Source: an uncultured Halomonas sp.
GTDB lineage: Bacteria > Pseudomonadota > Gammaproteobacteria > Pseudomonadales > Halomonadaceae
DNA length: 64,000 nucleotides
Direction: 5' to 3'
NCBI RefSeq assembly: GCF_947501415.1
Contig: NZ_CANMVL010000014.1
Coordinates: forward strand, 1-64,000
The notes below the pieces were generated by a model that was not told the origin of the DNA, ran no database searches, and saw nothing but the letters and a program-made list of their open reading frames with translations. Below are positions 43,161 through 52,340 of the stretch, piece after piece (within the stretch, counting starts at the first letter, position 1; each line of letters opens with the position of its first letter). Position numbers and translations under genes: made by a program.

Positions 43161-44371
43161 CGTGTCACCTCCGCGGGGGGCAGCTCCGCCTCCAGAGCCA
43201 TGATGGCGTCCACCGAAAGCACCTGGCCGATCGGCGTCAGTCCGGCATGCTCCCGATGCAGGGCATCATCCGGATAGCGGCGCCGATAGAGGGCCCATAG
43301 CCGCTCCTCATGCTCGGCGTCGCGTGCCGCCGCCTCGCCCGCCGGGGTGGCGACCCCATCGCGACGCACCAGGCCGCGGCGGCGCAACAGCTTCAGCGTC
43401 AGCCCATCGAAGATCGGCTCATCACGCTCCAGGGCAAGCAGCCCCTGGCGCAGGTGCACACGCCGTCGCAGACGCTGATAGGCGAGCAGGGAGGCCAGCA
43501 CCCCGCGACGCGGTGAGAACAGAAAGGAGATCAAAAACAGGCCGAAGGCGGAAAGCACGATCAGCGGACCGGTGGGCAGCCCTTCGCGCACGCTGGAGAG
43601 CGTCACCCCGAGATAGCCTGCCAGGGCGCCGAGCAGTGCGGCAAGGGCCACCATGCGCATGGGCTGGTCGGTCCAGAAACGCGCCGCGACCGGAGGAATA
43701 ATGGTCAGTGCCACGATCAGGATCAGCCCGGTGACCTTGAGACCGATCACCACGACCGCCATCAGCAGCAGCAGCAACAGCAGATCGAGCCTGCCGGTAT
43801 TGAACCCCTGGGTGCGGGCGAAGGCCGGATCGAAACAGAGCAGCAGAAAGTCACGCCGCCACACCATCAGGGCCAGCAGCAGACCCAGGGCGCAGGCGGC
43901 GATCAGCAGCGCTTCGGAGTAGAGCATGCCGGCGGTGGCCCCTACCAGATAACTGGTCAGGCCCGACTGGCCACGTACCGAGAGGGTCTGGATCACGGTG
44001 ATCAGCACCACCCCGAAGGCGAAGAAGGTCGAGAGCACGGCACCGATGGCGGCGTCCTCTCCGAGTCGAGTACGCTCCCCGATACGCTGCACCAACCACA
44101 ACCCCAGGGCAGCGCTTCCGGCGGCACCGCCAAGCAGCACCGGCAGCACCCGGCCATCTCCCTGCCACAGGCCCATGACCAGAAAGGCCAAAGCCAACCC
44201 CGGCAATGTCGCATGGCTGATGGCATCGCTGACCAGGGCACGCTTGCGCAGCAGGACGAAGCTACCCACCATGCCGGCCGCCGCGGCCAGCAGCATGGCG
44301 CCCACTGTCACCAGGCTGGTGTTGTAGCCCAGGGTGAAAGTGAGTGCCCGCCACCAGGTTTCCATCACCAT
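43157..44371 (-). CDS. Mn/Zn-type ABC permease with a C-terminal DtxR-like domain
   Basis: 404 residues. The first about 290 are an ABC-3 permease ([20 protein letters not shown]). The last about 115 ([48 protein letters not shown]-like region) form a winged-helix/iron-dependent-repressor-like domain as found in some TroC/MntC permeases. The start overlaps the ATPase gene by 7 bases; a second ATG two codons later is possible. The fused domain could sense cytoplasmic metal and gate transport, which is inference. Confidence 0.87.
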   Translation of the reverse strand: MVMETWWRALTFTLGYNTSLVTVGAMLLAAAAGMVGSFVLLRKRALVSDAISHATLPGLALAFLVMGLWQGDGRVLPVLLGGAAGSAALGLWLVQRIGERTRLGEDAAIGAVLSTFFAFGVVLITVIQTLSVRGQSGLTSYLVGATAGMLYSEALLIAACALGLLLALMVWRRDFLLLCFDPAFARTQGFNTGRLDLLLLLLLMAVVVIGLKVTGLILIVALTIIPPVAARFWTDQPMRMVALAALLGALAGYLGVTLSSVREGLPTGPLIVLSAFGLFLISFLFSPRRGVLASLLAYQRLRRRVHLRQGLLALERDEPIFDGLTLKLLRRRGLVRRDGVATPAGEAAARDAEHEERLWALYRRRYPDDALHREHAGLTPIGQVLSVDAIMALEAELPPAEVTR

Positions 44372-45177
44372 TTTCCCTCTTTCGCCTTGTGTCCGCCGCT
44401 TGGCGTCTCGATGAGTCGTGCCAGCTGCACCGGACTGAGCCGGCCGCCGTAGGTGGCCTGTAGATTCTCTTCGGTAAAGGCCTCGTCGACCGAACCGGCG
44501 GCGATGCGGCGCACATTCATCAGCAGCACATGATCGAAGTAGTCGCGCACCGTGGCTAGATCGTGATGCACGCAGAGCAGGGTTCGCCCCTCGTCTCGCA
44601 ACGACTTGAGCACCTGGATGATGGCCGCCTCGGTCGCGGCATCGACCCCGGCGAAGGGCTCATCGAGGATGGTCAGATCGGCCTCCTGGACCAGGGCCCG
44701 GGCCAGAAACACCCGTTGCTGCTGGCCTCCCGAGAGCTGACCAATCTGCCGGTCGGCGAAACCCTCCATGCCGACCCGTGCCAGGCTCTCCATGGCGCGC
44801 AGGCGTAACTGTCGAGAGCCGAACTGCCACCAGCGCAGATCGCGATAGAGTCCCATGCCCACCACATCGATGACGCGCGCCGGGAAGTCCCAGTCGACAC
44901 TGGAGCGCTGGGGCACGAAGGCCAGGTGGCGGGTCTCCTGGTCGAGAGGGCGACCGAAGACACGCACCTCGCCGGAGAGTCGTCGGGTGATGCCCAGCGC
45001 CGCCTTGAGCAACGTCGACTTGCCGGCGCCATTGGGCCCGATGATGGCGCTCATGCTGCCCGGCGGGGTGACAAAATCCACCGAGTGCACCACCGGGCGA
45101 TGATCGTAGCTGACCGTGAGCCCCTGAATCGCCAGGGGACTAGCGATCACCTCCTTGCCGAGACGCGAATCGGGCAT
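44365..45177 (-). CDS. Mn/Zn-type ABC transporter ATP-binding protein
   Basis: 270 residues with Walker [18 protein letters not shown]-loop [13 protein letters not shown] (the DWDFP sequence is typical of the Mn/Zn MntB/TroB branch), signature [15 protein letters not shown], Walker [13 protein letters not shown] and His switch VHHDL. It energises import through the two permeases encoded downstream. It starts 4 bases after the binding-protein gene. Confidence 0.92.
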   Translation of the reverse strand: MPDSRLGKEVIASPLAIQGLTVSYDHRPVVHSVDFVTPPGSMSAIIGPNGAGKSTLLKAALGITRRLSGEVRVFGRPLDQETRHLAFVPQRSSVDWDFPARVIDVVGMGLYRDLRWWQFGSRQLRLRAMESLARVGMEGFADRQIGQLSGGQQQRVFLARALVQEADLTILDEPFAGVDAATEAAIIQVLKSLRDEGRTLLCVHHDLATVRDYFDHVLLMNVRRIAAGSVDEAFTEENLQATYGGRLSPVQLARLIETPSGGHKAKEGKW

Positions 45178-45180
45178 GGA

Positions 45181-46164
45181 TTACTCCTCCTCGATGGTGT
45201 GAGAGGCATCCCTGCCCAGACGCCCCTGCCAGCCCAGCTCCGGCGCACTGCCCTGCAGGGCGCGGGCGATGGTGGTCACGTTGTGGTCGAGCATGCCCAG
45301 CCAGCTGCCTTCGTAGGTTCCCTCGGGCCCCATGGCATCGGAGAATAGCTCGCCACCGATGCGCACCTCGTGACCCACGGCGGCCGCCCCTTCGATCAGT
45401 GCGCGGATGCTGCGCTCCGAGACCGAGGTCTCGACGAAGATGGCGCCGATTTCACGCTTGACCAGCAGATCGACCAGGTTCTCGATGCGCGAGAGTCCCG
45501 CCTCGCTTTCGGTGGAGAAGCCCTGAATGCCCATCACCTCCAGCGCATAGGCCTCGCCGAAGTAACCGAAGGCATCGTGGGCGGTGACCAGCACGCGGGA
45601 TGACGCCGGAATGGTGTCCAGCACCTCATGCGCATAGGCGTCCAGCGCCTCGAGCTCCTCCAGATACGCCTCGGTGCGGGCCTCGAACTCCTCGGTGGCT
45701 TCAGGGTCCAGCTCGATCAGCGCATCGCGCACGGCGACGACCGCATGACGCCAACGACTCGGGTCCATCCAGATATGGGGGTCGGGCTGGTCAACGTAGT
45801 CCTCATGGGCGAGCCGTTCCTCCTTGGGTACCGCCTCGCCCACGGCAAAGACGGGACTGCGCTGGGCCAGCCGGCCCAACAGCTCGGCCAGCTGCGCCTC
45901 GAGATAGAGACCGTTCCAGAACACCGCATCGGCGCGACTCATGGCGACCACATCGCTGCGCGTCTGGCGGTACAAGTGCGGGTCGACCCCGGGGCCCATC
46001 AGCCCCGTCACCTCGACCCGCTCGCCGCCTATTTCCCGCACGACGTCGGCGATCATGCCGGTGGTGGCCACCACGTTCAAGCGTGAATCGGCAAGGCTGG
46101 GGAGAGTCAACAGCATCAGCGTGAGCCCCAGCAGGGAGGCGAGTCGACGAGAGAGTTTTGGCAC
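45181..46164 (-). CDS. Mn/Zn-type ABC transporter substrate-binding protein
   Basis: 327 residues from GTG 46164, behind AGGAGC. The signal peptide (ASLLGLTLMLLTLPSLADS) exports it to the periplasm. Cluster A-I metal ligands are visible: His in GPGVDPHLYRQT, His in QPDPHIWMDPSRW, Glu in SRIENL and Asp/His near the end. It resembles TroA/PsaA/MntA, so manganese or zinc is likely; no His-rich loop favouring zinc is present. It is the first gene of the operon; the divergent gene upstream is ChaN-like. Confidence 0.9.
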   Translation of the reverse strand: MPKLSRRLASLLGLTLMLLTLPSLADSRLNVVATTGMIADVVREIGGERVEVTGLMGPGVDPHLYRQTRSDVVAMSRADAVFWNGLYLEAQLAELLGRLAQRSPVFAVGEAVPKEERLAHEDYVDQPDPHIWMDPSRWRHAVVAVRDALIELDPEATEEFEARTEAYLEELEALDAYAHEVLDTIPASSRVLVTAHDAFGYFGEAYALEVMGIQGFSTESEAGLSRIENLVDLLVKREIGAIFVETSVSERSIRALIEGAAAVGHEVRIGGELFSDAMGPEGTYEGSWLGMLDHNVTTIARALQGSAPELGWQGRLGRDASHTIEEE

Positions 46165-46367
46165 GAATAGCTCCTGAACAGGTGGCGAGGCGCAATGCAA
46201 GCTGTACGTCACAACACACAACAGGATAACGCGAATCGCTACGATTACTAGCCGTTCACCTCCCCCCTGGCACTTCGCCTGATGGCGCCCATCAGGGCAT
46301 GATCGCGACGCTTCCTGGCCTGGGGTATGGTAACCCCTCGATATACCCCTGCCCCAGAGGAGACGCC
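46165..46367. promoter_or_regulatory. Divergent promoter region between the metal operon and chaN-like gene
   Basis: About 200 bases serving both directions. An ATCGTAGCGAT palindrome near 46232-46242 could be part of a metal-regulator site, but it does not match a known Zur, MntR or Fur box well. GAGGAG precedes the chaN-like ATG. Confidence 0.35.
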
Positions 46368-47510
46368 ATGTTATGCCGTCATCTGCTTGCCGCCCCTTTT
46401 CTTGCCCTGATCCTGGGTGGCCTGCCTGCCATTTGCATGGCCGGCGAATGTCCTCGACCGGGGGAGTGGCAACGCGGTGGTGTTGCCGTACCCGCCGACG
46501 CCCTGATGCGCGAGCTCGCCTCCCAGCGGGTCGTGCTGCTCGGCGAACAGCATGAGCGTCTGGCCCACCACCGCTGGCAACTGCATACCCTGGCGGCGCT
46601 GCACGCCCACCAGCCCGCGATGGCGATCGGTCTCGAGATGCTACCGCGCAAGGCCCAGCCGGCGCTGGATGCCTGGGTGGCCGGAGAGCTGAATGAGGCG
46701 GCCTTCCTCTCCACCAGCGACTGGCACGAGGCCTGGGGCTATGACCCCGACCTCTACCTGCCGATCCTGCACTTTGCACGCATGAACCGTATCCCGCTGG
46801 TCGCGCTGAACGTCACCCCCGAGTTGCGCCGGCGGCTAAGCACACAGGGCTGGGAGAAAGTGGCATCGGAAGAGCGTCACGGCCTGACCCCGCCTGCCAC
46901 GCCACCCCCCGACTATGTCAGCCTCCTCACCGAGCTATACGCCAGCCACCCCAGCGAACTCGATACCCCGGGAGGACTCGAGCGCTTTATCGACGCCCAG
47001 CTGGTCTGGGATCGCGCCATGGCCGAAGGCCTCGCCAGCGCCGCCGAACAGGTGCCGCTGGTCGTCGGCCTGATCGGCGAGGGGCATCTCAAGCACGATC
47101 ACGGAGTTCCTCACCAGCTCGAGGACCTTGGGCTCGACTCACATCGCACGCTGCTGGCCTGGTCGACACGGCACGACTGCCCGCCTTCCGAAGGGGTCGC
47201 CGATGTACTGTTCGGCCTCGGCGACGAGTCACCGTACGAGCCGGCGGCTCCACTGCGCCTGGGCGTGCTGATTCTGCCCGACGAAGCGGGGGTGCGGGTC
47301 GCCCGAGTCGAGGCCGACAGCGTGGCGGCCGACAGCGGCCTGCGCGAGGGCGATATCATCACGGCCGCCGCCGGCAGGGAGGTCGTGGCTCCCGGCGAGC
47401 TGATCGCTCGGGTCAGCCGCCAGGCGCCCGGCACCCTGCTGCCACTGACGATCAAGCGCAATGGCGAAGCCCGCGAGATCCTCGCCCGCTTCCCCATTGA
47501 TGCGCTCTGA
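46368..47510 (+). CDS. ChaN-domain protein with C-terminal PDZ domain
   Basis: 380 residues from ATG 46368, preceded by AGAGGAG. A signal peptide (LLAAPFLALILGGLPAICMA) is followed by the ChaN haem-uptake-like domain: VVLLGEQHERLAHHRWQL, AIGLEMLPRKAQPALDAW, LVVGLIGEGHLKHDHG. A PDZ domain follows at about 305-375 (VRVARVEADSVAADSGLREG, DIITAAAG). ChaN proteins bind haem in pairs at the cell envelope. The adjacent metal operon supports a metal-homeostasis role. The last codons run into a 14-bp tandem repeat. Confidence 0.87.
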   Translation: MLCRHLLAAPFLALILGGLPAICMAGECPRPGEWQRGGVAVPADALMRELASQRVVLLGEQHERLAHHRWQLHTLAALHAHQPAMAIGLEMLPRKAQPALDAWVAGELNEAAFLSTSDWHEAWGYDPDLYLPILHFARMNRIPLVALNVTPELRRRLSTQGWEKVASEERHGLTPPATPPPDYVSLLTELYASHPSELDTPGGLERFIDAQLVWDRAMAEGLASAAEQVPLVVGLIGEGHLKHDHGVPHQLEDLGLDSHRTLLAWSTRHDCPPSEGVADVLFGLGDESPYEPAAPLRLGVLILPDEAGVRVARVEADSVAADSGLREGDIITAAAGREVVAPGELIARVSRQAPGTLLPLTIKRNGEAREILARFPIDAL

Positions 47511-47554
47511 CGGATGCGCTCCAACTGATGCGCTCCAACTGATGCGCTCCAACC
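47499..47554. repeat. 14-bp tandem repeat, four units, at the end of the chaN-like gene
   Basis: GATGCGCTCTGACG, then GATGCGCTCCAACT twice and GATGCGCTCCAACC. The first unit contains the stop codon of the ChaN-like gene; the rest is the non-coding spacer before glutaredoxin. Confidence 0.85.
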
Positions 47555-47627
47555 CCAGCTGGCCGCTCACCGGGGGGCATGGCATCATGGCCGCCCCCCA
47601 GAGAACCAACGAGGATATCGAGACCCA

Positions 47628-48020
47628 ATGCGCCCCCTGATTCGCCTGTTCTTCCGCGGCCTGCGCCTGGTGCTGGCACCGATCGTGCTGATTTCCGAAA
47701 AGCTCACGACCCCCAAGGCCGTGTCGCGCTCACCGGAGGAGCAGGCCGAGGTCGATCGCGCCTGTGAAGACCTTGCTCTTTACCAGTTCCGCACCTGCCC
47801 CTTCTGCGTCAAGGTACGCAAGGAGCTCGCCCGCCTCGCTCTGCCCATCGAGACCCGCGACGCCCAGTTCGACCAGCAGCATCGCCGCGAACTCGCCGAG
47901 AACGGTGGCCGCGTCAAGGTTCCCTGCCTGCGTATCGCCCATTCCGATGGTGAGGTCGAGTGGCTCTACGAGTCCGACGATATCAACGCCTGGCTGCACC
48001 AGCGCTTCGCCACGGCGTAA
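47628..48020 (+). CDS. Glutaredoxin-like thiol oxidoreductase
   Basis: 130 residues. An N-terminal hydrophobic stretch (LIRLFFRGLRLVLAPIVLIS) may anchor it to the membrane. The glutaredoxin fold begins at about 48, with the dithiol motif Cys57-Pro-Phe-Cys60 (FRTCPFCVKVRKEL), the cis-Pro in KVPCLRI and the C-terminal YESDDINAWLHQRF that helps bind glutathione. It would reduce disulfides or glutathionylated proteins. Confidence 0.9.
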   Translation: MRPLIRLFFRGLRLVLAPIVLISEKLTTPKAVSRSPEEQAEVDRACEDLALYQFRTCPFCVKVRKELARLALPIETRDAQFDQQHRRELAENGGRVKVPCLRIAHSDGEVEWLYESDDINAWLHQRFATA

Positions 48021-48045
48021 CCGTCCACCCATAAGGGATCTATCA

Positions 48046-48098
48046 CCGGGCTAACACAGATAGCTTGGCAGCTCGGTAGCCCGGGGCAGATCTCGCCA
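48046..48098. repeat. Partial copy of the CAGGGCTTTCGCAG-type inverted-end repeat
   Basis: Read on the minus strand it gives GCCCCGGGCTACCGAG, then GCCAAGCTATCTG, matching the right third of the element at 53396-53576 with a few substitutions. Only one end of the element is present, in the opposite orientation. Confidence 0.6.
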
Positions 48099-48144
48099 TA
48101 AGCCCCGGCTGGACCTCCATGCCCCTGGCGCCTACACCTTGGAT

Positions 48145-49893
48145 ATGGAGATCCATGATCCACCCACGCTGCGCGGCCTTGTGTCGATGCTGCGCTTCCT
48201 GGGACTGGTGGTACTGGGCGCCACGGTGGGTGGCGTGGCGGCGCTGTTTGCCGCCGGTTTCGTGCGCGGCGTGCTGTGGCTCAACGAGATACTGCTGATC
48301 TCGCCACGCAGCCGCATGATGTTTGCCTGGCCGGAGTGGCTGACGCTCACCACCGTGATCGTACCCGCCCTGGGCGGACTGATCGTCGGCCACCTGCACC
48401 AGCTCCTTCCCGAACGGCGCCCTCACACGCCTACCGATGCCATCGCCGCCGTCCAGACGCGCCGCGGCCGACTGCCGCTCAAGGCCGGGGCTGTCTCCGC
48501 CTTTACCGCCCTGCTCTCCCTGGGTGCCGGCGCCTCGGTAGGCCAGTACGGCCCGCTGGTGCACCTGGGGGCCAGCCTCGGCTCCCTGGGCGCTCGGGTG
48601 CTGCGCCTGAGTCGCTCCGACGACAATATCACCATCGCCTGTGGGGTGGCCGCGGCGATTGCCACCGCCTTCAATGCGCCGCTGGCGGGCATTGTCTTCG
48701 CCCATGAGGTGGTGCTGCGCCACTATGCACTGAGAGCCTTCGCACCCGTCGCCGCCGCGGCCCTCGTCGGCCATGTAATCGCCACCCAGGCACTGGCCCA
48801 GGGCGCCCTCTTTCATGTCGCCGAGACCGTGGTCCCCCAGGCCTGGGAGTTCGCCCTGTTTGTCGCCATCGGCGGGCTGGGCGCCCTGCTGGCTGGGGGC
48901 TATATGCATGCCATTCTCGGCGTCGGTCGATTCGCCCGGCAACTCCCGCTGCGCCCGGCACTGCAGCCGGCCCTGGCGGGTGCCCTGCTGGGCGTGGCGG
49001 CACTCTGGGTGCCCGATATTCTCGGCATGGGCCAGGAGACCCTGCGCTTCGCCACCATCGCCGGGGCCTTCGGCAGCGGCGAGCTGCTGCTGGTGCTGGG
49101 CCTGAAGGTGGCGGCTACCGCCCTCTGTCTGGGCATGGGCTTCAGCGGTGGAGTGTTCAGCCCTGCCTTGGTGGTCGGCATGCTGTTCGGCGCCCTCTGC
49201 GGCACCCTGACGGCCAGTCTGACCGGCATCTCCCAGGAGACCTTCGTCTTCTATGCGGTCTGTGGCATGGTCGCCGTCACCGCCCCGGTCATCGGCGCCC
49301 CGCTGACCAGCCTGCTGATCGTCTTCGAGCTGACCGGCAATTACGCCCTGACCACCGCGGCCCTGGCCAGCGTGACCCTGGCCAGCCCCATCGCCGCTCA
49401 GCTGTTTGGACGTTCGCTGTTCGACATTCAGCTACGCGAACGTGGCCTGGACCTCTCCTCGGGGCGTGACCAGGCCCTGCTGATGGACACGCGGGTAAGC
49501 GACTACCTGACTCAGGAGTGTGTCAGCCTCTCCCCCGGGGCATCGCTGGACGAGGCCATCGTCGGCATTGCCCGGCAGCACCACGCCGAGGCTTACCTGG
49601 TGGATGACCGGGGGCACTTTCACGGCTGCGTGACGCTGGCCGATCTGGAGGCGGCAAGACAGGAGGAGTCCCCACCCCGGCAGGCCAGGGAGTGTCTGGA
49701 CATGACGCGACCGATACTGAGCCCCGACACCACGCTATGGGCGGCGATGGCGCTGCTCGAGAAGGTCTCCGGCGAGGCCCTGGCCGTGGTCGACGACGGC
49801 GTCTTCTGCGGGGTGGTCTACGAGGTCACTATCGCCCACGCCTACCTGGACCAGAGCGATACACTGCGCCGCGAGGAGCATGGCCATGGATAG
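48145..49893 (+). CDS. CLC-family chloride channel/transporter with CBS domains
   Basis: 582 residues from ATG 48145 (a TTG two codons earlier is open). The CLC membrane core has about 16 segments, with GFSGGVFSPALVVGMLFGAL as the GxFxP anion site. The second anion motif reads SVGQYGPLV instead of G(R/K)EGP, so the external gating glutamate is replaced by Tyr. The proton glutamate region reads AGIVFAHEVV. The GSGIP loop is also not conserved (HTPTDAI). C-terminal CBS domains lie at about 450-575. These changes favour an anion channel over a Cl-/H+ exchanger. Confidence 0.88.
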   Translation: MEIHDPPTLRGLVSMLRFLGLVVLGATVGGVAALFAAGFVRGVLWLNEILLISPRSRMMFAWPEWLTLTTVIVPALGGLIVGHLHQLLPERRPHTPTDAIAAVQTRRGRLPLKAGAVSAFTALLSLGAGASVGQYGPLVHLGASLGSLGARVLRLSRSDDNITIACGVAAAIATAFNAPLAGIVFAHEVVLRHYALRAFAPVAAAALVGHVIATQALAQGALFHVAETVVPQAWEFALFVAIGGLGALLAGGYMHAILGVGRFARQLPLRPALQPALAGALLGVAALWVPDILGMGQETLRFATIAGAFGSGELLLVLGLKVAATALCLGMGFSGGVFSPALVVGMLFGALCGTLTASLTGISQETFVFYAVCGMVAVTAPVIGAPLTSLLIVFELTGNYALTTAALASVTLASPIAAQLFGRSLFDIQLRERGLDLSSGRDQALLMDTRVSDYLTQECVSLSPGASLDEAIVGIARQHHAEAYLVDDRGHFHGCVTLADLEAARQEESPPRQARECLDMTRPILSPDTTLWAAMALLEKVSGEALAVVDDGVFCGVVYEVTIAHAYLDQSDTLRREEHGHG

Positions 49894-51082
49894 GCCGACG
49901 GCTGCCCTTCTGGCGGCACTAGTGTCGCTATGGGTGCTGATGGCCTCGGGCCCTCTGGTCTCGGCCGAGCCCCTGCGGGTGCTTAGCTGGGGCGGCGCCT
50001 ACGAGCGCGCCCAGCGAGAGGCCCTGTTCACCCCTTTCACCGAGCAGAGCGGGATTGAGATCGAGGTGGCGCGCTACGCCGGCGGACTGGACGAGCTGCG
50101 CCGCGCCGTCACCACCGGTGAGTCGCCCTGGGATGTGATCGACATGACCCGCAGCGAGGCCATGGCCGCCTGTGACGAGGGCCTGCTGCAGCCTCTGCCG
50201 CCGGGCCTACCTGTCCCGGCCCCGGACGGCACCTCTGCCGAACGGGACTTTATCCCGGGTGCCATCGGCGCCTGCGCTCTCACCCATACGCTGTTTGCCA
50301 CGGTGGTAGCCTATCGCCTCGACGCCTTTCCGGGACGGCGCCCCTCTCGCATCGCCGACCTCTTCGACCAACAGCGCTTTCCAGGCCCCCGGGCCCTGCA
50401 GCGCACGCCGGCGGTCAATCTCGAGTGGGCACTGCTCGCCAGCGGTGTCCCCCGCCAGGAACTCTATCGACTGCTCAGCACCCCACGGGGCCTGAACCTT
50501 GCCTTCGAGCGGCTAAACAAGCTGGACACCATCCACTGGTGGGAAGAGGGCGAGGCGCCCGTGGAGCTGCTCGCCCATGGACAGGTGGTCATGGCGTCGG
50601 GCTACAACGGGCGCTTCTTCGATGCCATGGTCCAGCGAGGCGCGCCCATCGAGATACTCTGGGACGGCCAGGTTCAGGAGCACGAGACCTGGGTGGTTCC
50701 CCGCCATGCCCGCCATACCCAGACGGCCCGCGACTTTATCCGCTTCGCCACCTCCACCGAGCGGCTCGCCGCCCTGGCTCGGCGAATTCCCTACGGGCCG
50801 GCGCGTGAATCAGCGGCCGTCCGGGTCGGTCGCCATCCGGTCAGCGGCGTGGACATGCGCCTGCATATCCCCACACATCCGCTCAACGCCGAACACGCGA
50901 TCACCAAGGATGAGGCCTGGTATGCACGCACCCTGACGCGCATCAACGACTACTTCGCGGCCTGGCTTGAGGCTCGGGGCGACACTTTTCCGGCCCCTGC
51001 CGGGCCGAGCGCGGCCGCATCGGAAGACTCAGCCGGCGATACCTCACGCCACCCAACCCCAGATGACCCCATGACTCCTTGA
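49886..51082 (+). CDS. ABC-type polyamine/iron-like substrate-binding protein, orphan
   Basis: 398 residues from ATG 49886, preferred over 49880 because GAGGAG sits 7 bases before it; it overlaps the CLC gene end by 8 bases. The signal peptide (ALLAALVSLWVLMASGPLVS) is cleaved before AEPLRV. The mature protein has the PotD/extracellular solute-binding family 1 look: VLSWGGAYERAQREALFTPF, TEQSGIEIEV, PWDVIDMTRSEAMAACDEGL. No permease or ATPase genes are adjacent. A low-complexity C-terminus (GPSAAASEDSAGDTS) follows. Confidence 0.82.
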   Translation: MDRPTAALLAALVSLWVLMASGPLVSAEPLRVLSWGGAYERAQREALFTPFTEQSGIEIEVARYAGGLDELRRAVTTGESPWDVIDMTRSEAMAACDEGLLQPLPPGLPVPAPDGTSAERDFIPGAIGACALTHTLFATVVAYRLDAFPGRRPSRIADLFDQQRFPGPRALQRTPAVNLEWALLASGVPRQELYRLLSTPRGLNLAFERLNKLDTIHWWEEGEAPVELLAHGQVVMASGYNGRFFDAMVQRGAPIEILWDGQVQEHETWVVPRHARHTQTARDFIRFATSTERLAALARRIPYGPARESAAVRVGRHPVSGVDMRLHIPTHPLNAEHAITKDEAWYARTLTRINDYFAAWLEARGDTFPAPAGPSAAASEDSAGDTSRHPTPDDPMTP

Positions 51083-51100
51083 CGTCGCCTCGACCGCCGC

Positions 51101-52315
51101 TCAATACGGGCGCGGGCGCCGCGCCCGGATCAGCAGGTTACGCGGCGTAAGCTCGCGCTCGCAGAAGGTGCCAAGCTCGGCGTCGTAGCCGGCCTCCTCG
51201 AGGAAGACCAGGCGGTCCAGCGCCAGCCAGATTTCCAGGGGGCGCCGAAACAGGTGACGCACCAGCTCCAGGCACGTCACCTCCCGCTGGCGGCGCTGCC
51301 CCCACGCCTCATGGGCGGCCCAGTCGATGCCACCGGGCAGCGTGATACCCTTGCGGCTCGCGGCCCAACGACAGAACGCCTCGAAGGTCACCGGCATGCG
51401 GCCATAGGCCAGGCTCGGCACCGGCAGATAGTCGTCGATGCCGCGAACCTCGCGCTGCAAATGGTCGAAACCAAGCCGCCAGGCTCCCGCCCGCCGGCGA
51501 TGACGCCGGTCATGTCGAGGAGCGGTAACCGTCTCCTGAACCGCCATGGACAGATCATCCCGGGAGAGTGCAAGCCGGAAGCGCGCCATGCCGTCGGCGC
51601 CGAGGCGCGAAAGCGGCCGATACCAGGCATCGGCGGTGCGCTGATAGCAGCATGGCGCCAGCGTCACCGCACACCCGGCGTCCACGACCCGCTCCAGCAG
51701 GCGGCGATGCAGATCCCCGCAGGCGTGCAGCGCACAGGCGTGGGTATTCGACGCCAGCCAGCGCTCGACGCCCGGCGCCATGACATCCTGTCGGGCCAGC
51801 ACCACCGGCGCATTCTGGGCGTCGGCCAGCGCAGCGCCGCTCCTGCACAGGGTGGCATCCCACTCCAGCGCCGTGACCTCGACGCCGTGGTGACGCGCCA
51901 GGGTCCGGGCCAGATGCCCCTTGCCGGCGCACCACTCGAGCGGCGACTCCTCCTGGCGCAGGCGCACCCTGGGCAGGAAGGCCTGAACCTGGCGCCACTT
52001 GCGCCCCCCCATATGCGCCGCCCAGCGCTCCGGCAGCCCCTCCCCCTCTGCCGATAGCCGCGGCAGGCGAGTCAGCGCCTCGAGCTCCGCCACCGGCAAC
52101 CAGTCGGCCAGGGGCGAATCAATGAAGGGCGTCTCCTGGAGGCGCGCCGCCTCGGCATCGGAGAGCGCCAGCAGCGCCTCGGCCATGGCGGACCACTCGG
52201 CTGGCCAGGGTAGCCCTGGGTGTTGAAACGGCAGCGGGTGCCATAGCGGTCGCCAAGTGGCGAGCAGCTCGGTCAGGCGCTCGAGGCGCCGGGCCGGACT
52301 CCACGGATCGGACAC
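51101..52315 (-). CDS. SAM-dependent methyltransferase-like protein
   Basis: 404 residues. PLEWCAGKGHLARTLARHHG (glycine-rich motif I), VEVTALEWDATLCRSGAALA (motif II acidic), and CALHACGDLHRRLLERVVDA with APCCYQRTADAWY are typical of the methyltransferase branch shared with eukaryotic GSTCD/METTL25-type proteins. The target is unknown. The C-terminal third carries Arg-rich stretches (PRHDRRHRRRAGAWR), suggesting nucleic-acid contact, which is inference. Confidence 0.75.
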   Translation of the reverse strand: MSDPWSPARRLERLTELLATWRPLWHPLPFQHPGLPWPAEWSAMAEALLALSDAEAARLQETPFIDSPLADWLPVAELEALTRLPRLSAEGEGLPERWAAHMGGRKWRQVQAFLPRVRLRQEESPLEWCAGKGHLARTLARHHGVEVTALEWDATLCRSGAALADAQNAPVVLARQDVMAPGVERWLASNTHACALHACGDLHRRLLERVVDAGCAVTLAPCCYQRTADAWYRPLSRLGADGMARFRLALSRDDLSMAVQETVTAPRHDRRHRRRAGAWRLGFDHLQREVRGIDDYLPVPSLAYGRMPVTFEAFCRWAASRKGITLPGGIDWAAHEAWGQRRQREVTCLELVRHLFRRPLEIWLALDRLVFLEEAGYDAELGTFCERELTPRNLLIRARRPRPY

Positions 52316-52340
52316 AGGTTCTCCCGGGGCGGGTCGAGGA

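Noticed and set aside
45181-46779. A longer start for the metal-binding protein
   Set aside because: The extra N-terminal residues are Arg/Pro-rich, run through the divergent promoter and precede the signal peptide; GTG at 46164 has a good ribosome site.
47499-47554. CRISPR or iteron array
   Set aside because: Four adjacent 14-bp units without spacers and not near a replication gene.
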